Assembly: GCF_008386635.1 (NCBI RefSeq)
Contig: NZ_VUOE01000002.1
Coordinates: 702,566-766,565, forward strand
From: Maribacter flavus
Lineage (GTDB): Bacteria > Bacteroidota > Bacteroidia > Flavobacteriales > Flavobacteriaceae
DNA: 64,000 nt
Direction: 5' to 3'
Of the stretch, positions 8,343 through 17,428 are shown in pieces. Each line of letters starts with the position of its first letter. Position 1 is the stretch's first letter. The position numbers were made by a program, and so were the translations under genes. The notes below the pieces were generated by a model. The model saw only the letters and a list, made by a program, of their open reading frames with translations. It was not told the origin of the DNA and did no database searches.

Positions 8343-10568
8343 ATGACATCCAATCCATTTCAACGATTCCTTCTAGGCATCGTACTGTTTTGTTGTGTTG
8401 CCAGTTTTTCACAGACCACACAAAAAAACCAGCAATTTAACCGACCGTTTTACCAAGCGACCTTTTTGGAAACCGAACCTGTCGTGGACGGCGAAATCCG
8501 CAACGAAGCCCTTTGGGAGTCGGTTCCCTTGGCCCCGGACCTCATTCAGATAAAGCCTTCCTTTGGCGCCCCCGTGTCCGAAAAAACGGAAATTCGTGTC
8601 GCTTATAGCAATACCACCTTTTATGTGGCCGTCGTCTGCTATGATAAGGAACCCGATAAAATTGTGGTCTCCGACTCGCGCCGCGATGCGGATCTCAATG
8701 ATGAGGACAGCTTTCTCTTTATCATCGATACCTATAACGACCAGCAAAACGGCTTCCTTTTTGGCACCAATGCCCAAGGTATGGAATACGACGCACAGAT
8801 CAACAACGAAGGCAAGGGAAATAACAATGCCAATCGTCAACAGGGCGGCGTAATTGGGGGTACCAACATCAACTGGGACGCTACCTGGTCCGTAAAGACA
8901 CAATTGGGCGATTATGGCTGGAGCGCCGAGTTTGCCATTCCCCTACGTTCCCTGCGTTTCGCGTCAGGGGAAGCAAAAACATGGGGGCTCAATTTTCAGC
9001 GGAACATCAGTAAAAACACTGAAATTGCCTACTGGACCTCCCTCCCATTGGGTTTCGACCTCAAACGCCTGGCCTTGGCCGGTAAATTGACCGGACTCAA
9101 TCTAAAAAATCCAGGGAACCTTAAGTTGATTCCCTATGCCCTAGTACAGGGTATCAATGACCAGTCCATCTCCCCCAGCGAACAGGAACTGGACGCGGAA
9201 GTGGGCATGGACGTCAAGTACAGCATCACCCCTAGCCTTACCCTCGACCTCACCTATAACACGGACTTTGCCCAGGTAGAAGTCGACGACGAACAAGTGA
9301 ACCTAGACCGATTCAACCTTTTCTTTCCCGAAAAACGGGCCTTTTTCCTTGAAAATGCGGGTCAGTTTTCGGTCGGAAGTCCTGGGGAGGTCGACTTGTT
9401 CTTTAGTCGGCGTATCGGTTTGGGTCAGGATGGTAGTATCGTCCCTATCATCGGCGGAGCCCGGGTTTCCGGGAAAGTCGGACAGACCAATGTGGGCTTG
9501 TTGAGCATGTTTACGGAGGATGTGGCATCGGCAGGTATTACGGAAAACAACTTCTCCGTGGCGCGTGTCAACCACAACTTTGGGAATTCCCGAAGTTCCT
9601 TGGGCGGTATATTCGTAAACCGACAAGGTTTGGCGGGCCTCGATGATGATTTTAACCGGGTGTATGCCATAGACGGCAAATGGGGCATCGGAAACAAGGC
9701 GGAAGTGAACGGCTTTTTTGCCAAGAGCGTCACCCCTTCCATCAATGGACAGGATCATGCCTTTAAATTATTGGCCAACTACGAATGGGACGGATGGAAC
9801 CTGAACGCGGGCTACACCGAGGTAGCTCCGGGATTCAATCCGGAAGTCGGTTTTCTACAACGGACCGCTTTTAAAAAACCGGAGTTGTTGATTTTTAAGG
9901 CGCATCGGGTGAATGGTAACGGTAGTTTCCTGGAAATGCGTCCCCACCTCTCCTATCGTGGGTACTGGAACTTTGACAATGAGCAGGTTACGGGCTTTCT
10001 GCATGTGGACAACCACTGGGTATGGCGCAGCGGCTTTGAGATCCATACCGGTATCAATTTCACCCAGGAACGGGTATTCGCTCCCTTCAATATTTCCAAT
10101 GTGACGGTGCCCATCGGCGAATACAAAAATGAGGAATTACAGTTTGTGTTGATTACCAACCCGAATAATGCTTTTTCCGTCAGTACCCGTACCTTCATCG
10201 GTGGTTATTTCAACGGTATGCGTTATTCCAACAGCGGTACGGCCAATTTTAGGGTAGGGAACAAATTTGTATCCTCCCTGACCATGAGCCACAACGATAT
10301 CCAGCTGGAAACCGGAAATACGACGGCCTTGGTGGGCGGACTCCGATTGGCTTATAGTTTTACACCGCGCATCTTTTTACAAAGCTTGATACAGCGCAAC
10401 AATGTTTCCGAGATCACCTCGGTAAATGCCCGTTTTGGATGGCTACAAAGTGCCAACACCGGACTCTTCGTGGTATTCAATATTGTACGGGACGATAACC
10501 CTTTGGATTTTTTGGATAATCAGACCCTGACCATAAAATACACGCATCGGTTTGATGTTTTGAAGTAG
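8343..10568 (+). CDS. CBM9-like / DUF5916 outer-membrane protein
   Basis: A 741-residue protein with a signal peptide (about residues 1-24, cut near FSQTT). Residues ~40-230 form a family 9 carbohydrate-binding-like sandwich (VVDGEIRNEALWESVP, DSFLFIIDTYNDQQNGFLF), followed by a long DUF5916 region with alternating aromatic strands typical of an outer-membrane barrel and the family signature DRFNLFFPEKRAFFLENAGQF. Homologues often sit near peptidases or TonB-dependent receptors and are of unknown role. The C-terminus ends in a barrel-like strand (LTIKYTHRFDVLK). Carbohydrate binding is only suggested by the fold. Confidence 0.85.
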   Translation: MTSNPFQRFLLGIVLFCCVASFSQTTQKNQQFNRPFYQATFLETEPVVDGEIRNEALWESVPLAPDLIQIKPSFGAPVSEKTEIRVAYSNTTFYVAVVCYDKEPDKIVVSDSRRDADLNDEDSFLFIIDTYNDQQNGFLFGTNAQGMEYDAQINNEGKGNNNANRQQGGVIGGTNINWDATWSVKTQLGDYGWSAEFAIPLRSLRFASGEAKTWGLNFQRNISKNTEIAYWTSLPLGFDLKRLALAGKLTGLNLKNPGNLKLIPYALVQGINDQSISPSEQELDAEVGMDVKYSITPSLTLDLTYNTDFAQVEVDDEQVNLDRFNLFFPEKRAFFLENAGQFSVGSPGEVDLFFSRRIGLGQDGSIVPIIGGARVSGKVGQTNVGLLSMFTEDVASAGITENNFSVARVNHNFGNSRSSLGGIFVNRQGLAGLDDDFNRVYAIDGKWGIGNKAEVNGFFAKSVTPSINGQDHAFKLLANYEWDGWNLNAGYTEVAPGFNPEVGFLQRTAFKKPELLIFKAHRVNGNGSFLEMRPHLSYRGYWNFDNEQVTGFLHVDNHWVWRSGFEIHTGINFTQERVFAPFNISNVTVPIGEYKNEELQFVLITNPNNAFSVSTRTFIGGYFNGMRYSNSGTANFRVGNKFVSSLTMSHNDIQLETGNTTALVGGLRLAYSFTPRIFLQSLIQRNNVSEITSVNARFGWLQSANTGLFVVFNIVRDDNPLDFLDNQTLTIKYTHRFDVLK

Positions 10569-10962
10569 CTACCCATACATGCATGTGTACGCTACTCAAA
10601 TAAAGAGTTGGTTATGGATTGGGACCCATGGGTTTTAGATAGACGAAAATTCAAGCCTAAAATTCCAAATTCCCTGGTGATTCTTAAACCCAAAATATGC
10701 AATAGAAAATCTATTACGGCTTCAAACTACTTCAAACACACGCTATTTAAGCTGTTTTTTAATTTAACCATAGTGATGCTATGCAAAAATTAAGAAAACA
10801 CTTGTGTTTATTGTATTTTGAACCCTCATCACGAAGTCCTAATGCATAATTTGGGTTAAATGGGTCGATCATACATCTAGACAATAATTTTCATTAATCA
10901 ATACACAAAATTAGGGTGCGTCCAATTTGCCTGTATCTTTATTTCAGAGCCAATAAAGAGAC
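10569..10962. other. Intergenic spacer with degraded word repeats
   Basis: About 390 bases between convergent genes. At 10565-10595 GTAGC and GCTAC flank the palindrome ACATGCATGT, a possible stem-loop after the barrel gene but without a T-run. From 10640 to 10700 the sequence is built of A-rich words such as AAATTCCAAATTCC and AAACCCAAAAT, like other spacers in this window. A 61-codon open frame here is made of this repeat material and is not accepted as a gene. Confidence 0.45.
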
Positions 10963-13900
10963 TTAGGGTTTGGGCCAATACAATTCTGGCAGTCCAGCTT
11001 GTTCCAATTTCGTATTCATCTCCGGTACTTCTTTTTGCCTAATGTCCGAAAGCCTTGTTTTCAATGTGGCCCACTGCGTTAGATAATCTGCACTTACATC
11101 GCGCACGCCCGGTGTCATGGGTAAATTGCCCTTTTCAATGCTGTTCAGAAAATCCTTGAACTTTATGAGCAAGCGCGCCTCGAACATATAATTGCTCTGA
11201 AAGGTACGCATCTCCTTCTGTAGAATGGCTTCTATCCAAGTTTCAATCAGGGCGTCCAGCTCCTTCGCTTCCTGTTTCACGGCTTCAACATCAGTCATTT
11301 CCAAAAGAAGGTGTAGCTGCTCCTGTACCATGCGCACATCTCGAACCCCTTTGGCCATTTCAATAGCACCTTTATAGATTGACTTTGAAATGGCATCCCG
11401 CTCTTTATAAGCTTCCTCCACATTGGGAATGCTATTCTTCAATCTGGGGTCTATATCGATGTTAAAATCCTGACTGTGGACCTTGTCCCCTACTTTCAAT
11501 CTTACTGTATATGCTCCTGGCGGGGCATTGTAGGCCGTAAGGTCCCGATTGGTGGTATAGAGTTCGGTGAGACAATCGAACCTTCCAATTTTCATGTTCC
11601 ATTGGTAGCGGTGGGCTCCTATTTGCTTTTTTAATTGGGGTTTAACAAGGGTATCACAGCCAACGGGAGTGGTATTGGTGCTTTCCGAGTGGACCACTTC
11701 GCCATCTTTGTTCAGGATTTCCAAGGACATAATCGTTTCCTTTTGTACTTCCTTGTTTAATACATAATGGATTTGAAGACCTGGTGGCGGATTTTCACCA
11801 TATCCGCCATCCGTACTATAGGCAACGGATAATTCAGTATACACATCCCTAGGATCGTACAAATAGGAATCCGCTTGCGCTACCACCTCTGAGATTTGGT
11901 GCAACGGGGTCAAATCGTCCAAAATCCAGAGGGCACGCCCCTGAGTGGCCACAACCAAATCCTTACGTTGTACCCTTAGATCTGTAATGGGTACTTCGGG
12001 CAAATTGTTCTGTAAGGGCAACCAATTGGTGCCATCATCAAAAGAAACAAAAATGCCCGTTTCTGTACCGGCATACAAAAGTCCCCTGCGGTCCGGATCC
12101 TCGCGAACAGTGCGGGCAAAGGTATCCCCTGGTATTCCATTGACGATTTTTACCCAGGTGGCACCAAAGTCGTTCGTCTTGAAGATATACGGGGTAAAAT
12201 CGTTCAGTTTGTATCCCGTTACGGCTATATAGGCAGTAGCGGGATCATGGGGCGAAGGTTCCACCACGTTGATAATGCTTTCCTTCAATCCTTTTGGGGT
12301 TACATTGGTCCAGGTTTCGCCGCCATCACGGGTGAGGTGCACAAGACCATCGTCTGAGCCTACCCAAATGACACCTTCAACCAACGGGGATTCCTCTATA
12401 TTGAATAAGTTGTTGTAACTCTCTGCCGTTATCTGTTCATTGCTGATAGGCTCGCCTCCCTTTCCTTGATGTTCCTTATCGTTTCGGGTAAGGTCTTCGC
12501 TCATGACTTTCCAGGTTACCCCACGATCTGTAGATTTCATAACGTATTGAGAGCCGTAATAAATAACAGAAGGATTGTGTGGCGATACGATTACGGGCCC
12601 GTTCCAATTAGCGCGATATTTTAAATTTTTTGGCTGCTCCCCCGTAACCCTAGTAGGGTATGGCATCACCATCCGTGTATTATCGATATCCCTGTCCCAC
12701 TCCACAAAATTGCTTGCAAAATATGTGGAGTATACATATCGAGGGTTATTGGGGTCCACCGCAACCGTGGAGGATTCCCCGGCACGCATAACATCCCAAT
12801 GCATCTCCCCTATTCCGTCGTCCATAACCCTACTGTCTATAGCGATTGTGCTATTGTCCTGCTGCCCAGAATAAACGCGATACGGATAACCGTTATCCGT
12901 AATGACCCTATAAAACTGGCCGGTAGGCTGATTGTAAAGCGTAGACCATGTCTTTCCACCATTGTAGGTCACCGCAGCCCCACCATCATTCGCATTGATC
13001 ATTATGTTGCTATTGTTGGGGTTGATCCAAAGATCATGGTGGTCCACATGACTTCCGGGGTTGCCTTTAAAGGTTTTTCCCCCATCAATGGATTTCATGG
13101 CAAAGCTGTTCATGACCCATACCTCGTCGGCATCATTGGGATCGGCGATGATATGCATATAGTACCAAGAACGGGCATAGGTGGTGGCATCATTGGTAGT
13201 TTGTACAAATGACTCTCCCCCATCCTCCGAACGGTAAACCCCGGCCTTATCCCCTAGGGCGTCTATGGCAATATAGACGATATTGGGATTGGCCGGTGAA
13301 ATCGCAACGCCCATTTTACCTTTAAGTTCCGGTAGTCCTTTTGTGATTTCCTTCCAGTTTTTGCCTCCATCGGTGGTTTTGTAAATTCGGCTTCCAGGAC
13401 CCCCACTGTGCACGACCCAAGGTTTGCGATGAAAATCCCAGGAAGCCACCATCATAATATCCGGGTTAGTGGCATCCACCGTCATATCGACAATTCCGGA
13501 GTCCTCGTTTACGAACAGGATTTTTTCCCACGTAGTACCTCCATCCTCGGACAGGTAAACGCCCCTTTCCGGATTGGGACCCCAAGGATTGCCCTGGGCG
13601 GCCACATATACCTTGTTGGGATTTTTGGGATGCACATACACATCACTTATATGCCGTGTTTTTTCAAGTCCCATATGATTCCAGGTCTTTCCGGCGTCGG
13701 TCGACTTATAAAGACCGTCCCCATGGGAAGTCTTTACGCCCCGCACGGGCGATTCCCCCGTACCCACATAGATGATATTAGCATCTGAAGGTGCAATCGT
13801 AATGTCACCAATACCTGTCGTGTTGAAAAATCCGTCCGAAATATTGTTCCATGTAGTGCCGCCATCGGTCGTTTTCCAGACACCTCCTCCCGTGGCGCCC

Positions 13901-14097
13901 ATGTAATACGTAAAAATGTCATCAGGGATTCCTGTAACTGTTGTGGAGCGTCCTCCTCTAAAAGGTCCAATGTTCCTATAGGTCATTGACTCGTATAATT
14001 TTTCCGTCAATTTTGGGGTACTATTTTGTTTGCGTTGCCCGTGCAAGCAATAAAAAACGGTAATTAGGCCAAAGAAGTTACATAGTGCTCTTTTCAT
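10963..14097 (-). CDS. Secreted sortilin/BNR-type beta-propeller protein
   Basis: A 1044-residue exported protein. After a signal-like N-terminus (KRALCNFFGLITVFYCLHG) come at least ten Asp-box/BNR motifs of the type S-x-DGG-x-TW: TTDGGTTWNN, STDAGKTWNH, SEDGGTTWEK, TTDGGKNWKE, SEDGGESFVQ, STDRGVTWKV, TRDGGETWTN, SFDDGTNWLP. They suggest two propellers like VPS10/sortilin or xyloglucanase-type hydrolases. The last ~300 residues are a beta domain (GAYTVRLKVGDKVHSQDF) and a helical tail. Family members are often annotated as glycosyl hydrolases, but no catalytic acid pair can be pointed to, so a binding or peptidase-associated role is equally possible. Confidence 0.85.
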   Translation of the reverse strand: MKRALCNFFGLITVFYCLHGQRKQNSTPKLTEKLYESMTYRNIGPFRGGRSTTVTGIPDDIFTYYMGATGGGVWKTTDGGTTWNNISDGFFNTTGIGDITIAPSDANIIYVGTGESPVRGVKTSHGDGLYKSTDAGKTWNHMGLEKTRHISDVYVHPKNPNKVYVAAQGNPWGPNPERGVYLSEDGGTTWEKILFVNEDSGIVDMTVDATNPDIMMVASWDFHRKPWVVHSGGPGSRIYKTTDGGKNWKEITKGLPELKGKMGVAISPANPNIVYIAIDALGDKAGVYRSEDGGESFVQTTNDATTYARSWYYMHIIADPNDADEVWVMNSFAMKSIDGGKTFKGNPGSHVDHHDLWINPNNSNIMINANDGGAAVTYNGGKTWSTLYNQPTGQFYRVITDNGYPYRVYSGQQDNSTIAIDSRVMDDGIGEMHWDVMRAGESSTVAVDPNNPRYVYSTYFASNFVEWDRDIDNTRMVMPYPTRVTGEQPKNLKYRANWNGPVIVSPHNPSVIYYGSQYVMKSTDRGVTWKVMSEDLTRNDKEHQGKGGEPISNEQITAESYNNLFNIEESPLVEGVIWVGSDDGLVHLTRDGGETWTNVTPKGLKESIINVVEPSPHDPATAYIAVTGYKLNDFTPYIFKTNDFGATWVKIVNGIPGDTFARTVREDPDRRGLLYAGTETGIFVSFDDGTNWLPLQNNLPEVPITDLRVQRKDLVVATQGRALWILDDLTPLHQISEVVAQADSYLYDPRDVYTELSVAYSTDGGYGENPPPGLQIHYVLNKEVQKETIMSLEILNKDGEVVHSESTNTTPVGCDTLVKPQLKKQIGAHRYQWNMKIGRFDCLTELYTTNRDLTAYNAPPGAYTVRLKVGDKVHSQDFNIDIDPRLKNSIPNVEEAYKERDAISKSIYKGAIEMAKGVRDVRMVQEQLHLLLEMTDVEAVKQEAKELDALIETWIEAILQKEMRTFQSNYMFEARLLIKFKDFLNSIEKGNLPMTPGVRDVSADYLTQWATLKTRLSDIRQKEVPEMNTKLEQAGLPELYWPKP

Positions 14098-14228
14098 AGG
14101 AACATGGGTTTAGGTTGTTGGTTATTATTGTACTAAAAGTTATGTCCTTCCTTCAGAAAGATGGTCAGGTACAATCAAATATAAAGGATATTTTGATAAT
14201 CTAAATCTTGGGTAATTTGAACAAAAAA

Positions 14229-14247
14229 ACCGCCCAATTGGGGCGGT
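14229..14247 (-). terminator. Rho-independent terminator after the FKBP gene
   Basis: ACCGCCC and GGGCGGT form a seven-pair GC stem with a short loop. On the minus strand it is followed by TTTTTTT (14222-14228), and it lies 24 bases past the stop of the FKBP gene. Confidence 0.85.
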
Positions 14248-14270
14248 CTGGTATTTTAAAAAAGCAAATA

Positions 14271-14699
14271 CTATTTTATCTCGACCAATTCCAGTTCAAA
14301 GGTTAGGTCTTCCCCTGCCAAGGGATGGTTGCCATCAACGATGATATCGTTTTCATTGACTTCGGCCACACGTAGCTGTCTTTCTGTACCATCTGCATTG
14401 GTCGCTACCAAGCCCATATTTACTTCAGGCTTCATTCCTTCCGGTAAATTGGCTTTGGGCACACTTTGAAAAAGCTCACGCTTCTTTTCACCATATGCCT
14501 CCTCCTTTGGGATGACGATTGTTTTCTTTTCCATTGGTTCCATATTTAGCAAACCTTTTTCAAAACCGGGAATGAGACTCCCCTGCCCTAACTTCACTTC
14601 AAGCGGTTCCCTGTTCACGGAGCTGTCGAAAACCTGTCCGTTTTCCAATTTCCCCGTATAATGTACTCGTACCAAATCACCTTCCTTTACTTTACTCAT
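14271..14699 (-). CDS. FKBP-type peptidyl-prolyl isomerase, SlyD-like
   Basis: A 142-residue cytosolic prolyl isomerase/chaperone. The FKBP half-domain is clear (VRVHYTGKLENGQVFDSS, LIPGFEKGLLNMEPMEKKTI, then GNHPLAGEDLTFELELVEI), and the inserted flap between ~65 and 120 is as in SlyD. The C-terminal His/Cys-rich metal tail of enterobacterial SlyD is missing, as is usual in Bacteroidota. A good promoter lies upstream and a strong terminator downstream, so it is a single-gene unit. Confidence 0.92.
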   Translation of the reverse strand: MSKVKEGDLVRVHYTGKLENGQVFDSSVNREPLEVKLGQGSLIPGFEKGLLNMEPMEKKTIVIPKEEAYGEKKRELFQSVPKANLPEGMKPEVNMGLVATNADGTERQLRVAEVNENDIIVDGNHPLAGEDLTFELELVEIK

Positions 14700-15058
14700 C
14701 GTATAAATTCTTTAATAATTTTCAATAAGCGGCAAAGGTAGGGTTCTCAAAACCGTTCAACGAAGAATTGGTCAAAACATCCTGGTTTTCACCCTTTTTT
14801 AACAGGTTTTGGCCAAAAATTATAGAAAAACGTCCGTTTTGAACGATTTCTAAATATTTTTGTGAATAATGTGCCTAATAAACAATTGGGTTCCACACGT
14901 ATGACCCATCGGGTGCATTGGCGTTATGTTCCAATTAAAAAGTTTAAACCCATGACTACAAGCATGGAGTAATTTTTTTAGTAAGGTGGGTGCTTGAATT
15001 GACAAAAAAAGGTCTGTTTTACTAAATCATCCGTATGGTTAAACCGAAAACCTAACTA
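14700..15058. other. Intergenic region upstream of FKBP gene
   Basis: About 360 bases. The left end carries the FKBP promoter. The remainder is AT-rich with one short hairpin (CCATG at 14950-14954 and CATGG at 14963-14967, then AGTAATTTTTTT), which could be a weak plus-strand terminator although no plus-strand gene ends here. I see nothing else. Confidence 0.4.
14733..14760 (-). promoter_or_regulatory. Bacteroidota-type promoter for FKBP gene
   Basis: On the minus strand TTG (14760-14758), 17 bases, then TACCTTTG (14740-14733), matching the TTG/TAnnTTTG consensus of the Bacteroidota primary sigma factor. The start codon is about 34 bases downstream of the -7 box. Confidence 0.7.
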
Positions 15059-15637
15059 TTATCGACTAACCGATGCTTCGGCTTCCAGTTCCTTTAATTC
15101 CCCTAAATAGCGAATGGGAAAACGCTGGGAACTGTTGATAATGAGGGTGGCCTTTTTATTGGGAAAGGCATTGAGGGTAACCTGATAGGTTTCCACCTTA
15201 TCCGAAATGGTAAATACGATCCGCATTTCGTTTTTGGAGGCATCGAATTCCTCTTTGTACCGACTTGGGATACCCTTGAAGGTAATACCGGTATTATTGC
15301 CATAACCGCCTCCCATTTGGCGTTCCCCAAAATAGGGTAAATCGGCCATAATACTATCGCCCTTGACCGTCATGTAATTGTTGCTTCCCTGTAGCAATAT
15401 GTTCGAAAATGTACCTCCAGGAGGCCATAGTCCACTATTGGCTACGGCTGAAACCCCATTGGTCATAGTAGGGTTTGCGGTATCCGCCAAAAACCTATAG
15501 GATTTTGCGTCTAGGAAATTGGAAAAGGACGTTAGTTGTTCCTGGGTATAGGATACTTTGGAAGCACTTCCACAGCTCAATAGCAGGAACGTTCCCAGTA
15601 AAAATAATATGTACGTATAGACTCTCATTTTATCCAT
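15059..15637 (-). CDS. DUF4251 lipoprotein
   Basis: A 192-residue DUF4251 protein. It carries a lipoprotein signal (ILFLLGTFLLLSCGSAS, Cys about 22) and the family pattern: a residue block like DAKSYRFLADTANP, the core MADLPYFGERQMGGGYGNNTGITFKG, and a C-terminal strand pair (VTLNAFPNKKATLIINSSQRFPIRYLG). Its ATG overlaps the stop of the preceding 112-residue gene in a TAATG junction, so the two are translated together. DUF4251 proteins are envelope proteins of unknown role. Confidence 0.88.
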   Translation of the reverse strand: MDKMRVYTYILFLLGTFLLLSCGSASKVSYTQEQLTSFSNFLDAKSYRFLADTANPTMTNGVSAVANSGLWPPGGTFSNILLQGSNNYMTVKGDSIMADLPYFGERQMGGGYGNNTGITFKGIPSRYKEEFDASKNEMRIVFTISDKVETYQVTLNAFPNKKATLIINSSQRFPIRYLGELKELEAEASVSR

Positions 15638-15975
15638 TAGGAGGCCTGGTGCAGCATTACGATATACTCTTGTACCCCATCCTCCAACTTTCGGGTTTCA
15701 ATCATATAGTTTTTAATTAGCTCGACCTGGTTGCCTACAAGCTTGTTATTGTTTCTGGCTACGGTCGCCAGTTCCCGGTATCGGTTTAAAAGGCGTTCCA
15801 TGGCATCGGTGAGACGCTGTTTTAGTTCGAACTGTCGCTGGGTAGTCGGCTCAAAGAGATAGGATTCCAAGGTTCGCTTCCATTGTAGCAAATCCTTATA
15901 ACATCGGTCCAGCCAAACCAAGCAGGAATTACTGTCCAAAACACTCGTAGTCCTTTTTGAAGATTCTGCAGTCAT
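15637..15975 (-). CDS. Small helical hypothetical protein
   Basis: A 112-residue, all-helical, signal-less protein with two Trp-containing segments (LVWLDRCYKDLLQWKRTLESYLF) and a long amphipathic helix (ERLLNRYRELATVARNNNKL). I do not recognise the family. It is first in a two-gene unit with the DUF4251 lipoprotein (TAATG overlap). Helices of this sort would suit a small coiled-coil adaptor; that is only a guess. Confidence 0.6.
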   Translation of the reverse strand: MTAESSKRTTSVLDSNSCLVWLDRCYKDLLQWKRTLESYLFEPTTQRQFELKQRLTDAMERLLNRYRELATVARNNNKLVGNQVELIKNYMIETRKLEDGVQEYIVMLHQAS

Positions 15976-16159
15976 AAGGTACTATTTTTAAGGATTTTTC
16001 ATACAATAAGGTACGAAATTAATCCATAACGGGACTATGATTTTGGTCATTAATTATACTTTAACTATAATTTAATTTTGAATTCAGAATTATTTAAAAA
16101 CAGCACCTGAAACCTGTAGGAATTTTGTAATTTGAACGAAACATTTAATAAGAAAGCAT

Positions 16160-16465
16160 ATGAATATCAATTTTGAGTACGACGACGTAAAGGCCAGCAA
16201 CCGATTGGAGATTATGGCCGCGAAGAAACTTGAAAAACTGTTGGACAAATTTGATTTTATAGTGAGGGCCGATGTTTTCTTCAAAACGGAAAACACCTCT
16301 TCTCCAGAAACAGGAAAAATATGTAATATACGGCTAAGCGCACCTGGACCCAGGATTTTCGCCGATGCCAGTACAGGTAGTTTTGAGGCTTCCATTGCAA
16401 AGTCCGTAGAGGAATTGCATAGACAATTGCAGAAACGCAAGGATAAAATGCAGACGCATCATTGA
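16160..16465 (+). CDS. hpf: Short ribosome hibernation promoting factor (HPF/RaiA family)
   Basis: 101 residues with the HPF/RaiA beta-alpha-beta fold: MNINFEYDDVKASNRLEIMAAKKLEKL, then FFKTENTSSPETGKICNIRLSAPGPRIFADASTGSFEASIAKSVEEL-type strand/helix order (seen in pieces), and a Lys/His-rich tail. Such proteins bind in the decoding region of the small subunit and promote 100S dimers in starvation. The length fits the short form, lacking the long-HPF C-terminal domain. Transcribed alone and followed by a strong two-way terminator. Confidence 0.88.
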   Translation: MNINFEYDDVKASNRLEIMAAKKLEKLLDKFDFIVRADVFFKTENTSSPETGKICNIRLSAPGPRIFADASTGSFEASIAKSVEELHRQLQKRKDKMQTHH

Positions 16466-16490
16466 TTTAGCTTGACCAAATTCTGCTAGC

Positions 16491-16531
16491 AAAAATGGCC
16501 GAAATCCATATTCTGGGTTTCGGCCATTTTT
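16491..16531. terminator. Bidirectional Rho-independent terminator
   Basis: AAAAATGGCCGAAA (16491-16504) pairs perfectly with TTTCGGCCATTTTT (16518-16531), a 14-pair stem with flanking A/T tracts on both sides. It separates the convergent hpf and nitroreductase genes and should work for both. Confidence 0.9.
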
Positions 16532-16551
16532 GTTATTTATGAATGTCATTA

Positions 16552-17154
16552 TTATTTCCACCCTCCTTCAAATGCGAATTCGGTCTGGGAAATGCGGGTT
16601 CTTTCCGCGCTTTCCTGTTCCCTTAAATCTTTCGGTAAATTATTCAAATCGCCTCCATAAAAACCTGCGGCGATGGCCGTGGCTATGTGAAACCCCTCTG
16701 GAACGTTGAACACTTCATGCGCCTTTTTCCAGTCCACACCGGCCATATGGTGCAAACCAATACCCATGTATTCGGCCTGTACGGTCATATTTCCCAAGGA
16801 AAGTCCCAAATCGTGCAGGGCGTGGAAGTTTTCTTTTCCTTCATCCGTATTTTTTTTGTAACCGGCCAACATTAAAAATGTGGCGTTTCCTGCCCATTTT
16901 TGATTGAAATCGCTCAGACAGTCCATAATCCTATCGTATGCTTCCGAACCCTTATGGGCAAAAATAAAACGCCATGGTTGACGGTTGTAGGAACTGGCCG
17001 ACCAACGAACGGATTCGAAGAGTCTGTTAACATCCTTTTCCGTAAGCTTTTGATCGCTAAAGATTCTAGGACTGTACCGCTGTTTCAACAAGGGATATAT
17101 TTGATAATCGTTTTTGGCAATTTTGTCTAATTGTAACTGTTCTACTGTCGTCAT
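16552..17154 (-). CDS. Nitroreductase family FMN oxidoreductase
   Basis: A 200-residue NAD(P)H-dependent flavin reductase of the nitroreductase superfamily. RYSPRIF near residue 26 and RWSASSYNRQPWRFI near 50 are the FMN-binding segments; GLSLGNMTVQAEYMGIGLHHMAGVD is the conserved second half; IATAIAAGFYG closes the fold. These enzymes act as cytosolic dimers; the natural substrate is not evident. It stands alone, divergent from the TerC gene, sharing a ~270-base upstream region. Confidence 0.9.
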   Translation of the reverse strand: MTTVEQLQLDKIAKNDYQIYPLLKQRYSPRIFSDQKLTEKDVNRLFESVRWSASSYNRQPWRFIFAHKGSEAYDRIMDCLSDFNQKWAGNATFLMLAGYKKNTDEGKENFHALHDLGLSLGNMTVQAEYMGIGLHHMAGVDWKKAHEVFNVPEGFHIATAIAAGFYGGDLNNLPKDLREQESAERTRISQTEFAFEGGWK

Positions 17155-17428
17155 TTTTTAGTTTTATGGTTTTACTTTGCTTGTTAGTAAGATAAGGTCT
17201 AAAGGGTAAATTCCTTTGTGCAAATGCGACAAATATTAACTTGAATCCATCCCTTTTTTTACTCCTTTAGAATTAGCTTAATCGCTTTATTTTTAAACAT
17301 TTTATTTTGTAAAAATCCTGCACTTGCCATAATAAATCCCTCGATGAGGGTTTTATGGCCTCATATGACGTTTGTCAATGGAGAAAACCACATAATTTAG
17401 TACCTTCGACCGCTTTAAATACATAGGT

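Noticed and set aside
10608..10793. Possible 61-residue gene
   Set aside because: Made of word-repeat spacer; Lys/Asn-rich with no conserved pattern or promoter.
17155..17428. Mn2+ riboswitch expected before terC
   Set aside because: The conserved loops of yybP-ykoY RNAs could not be found.
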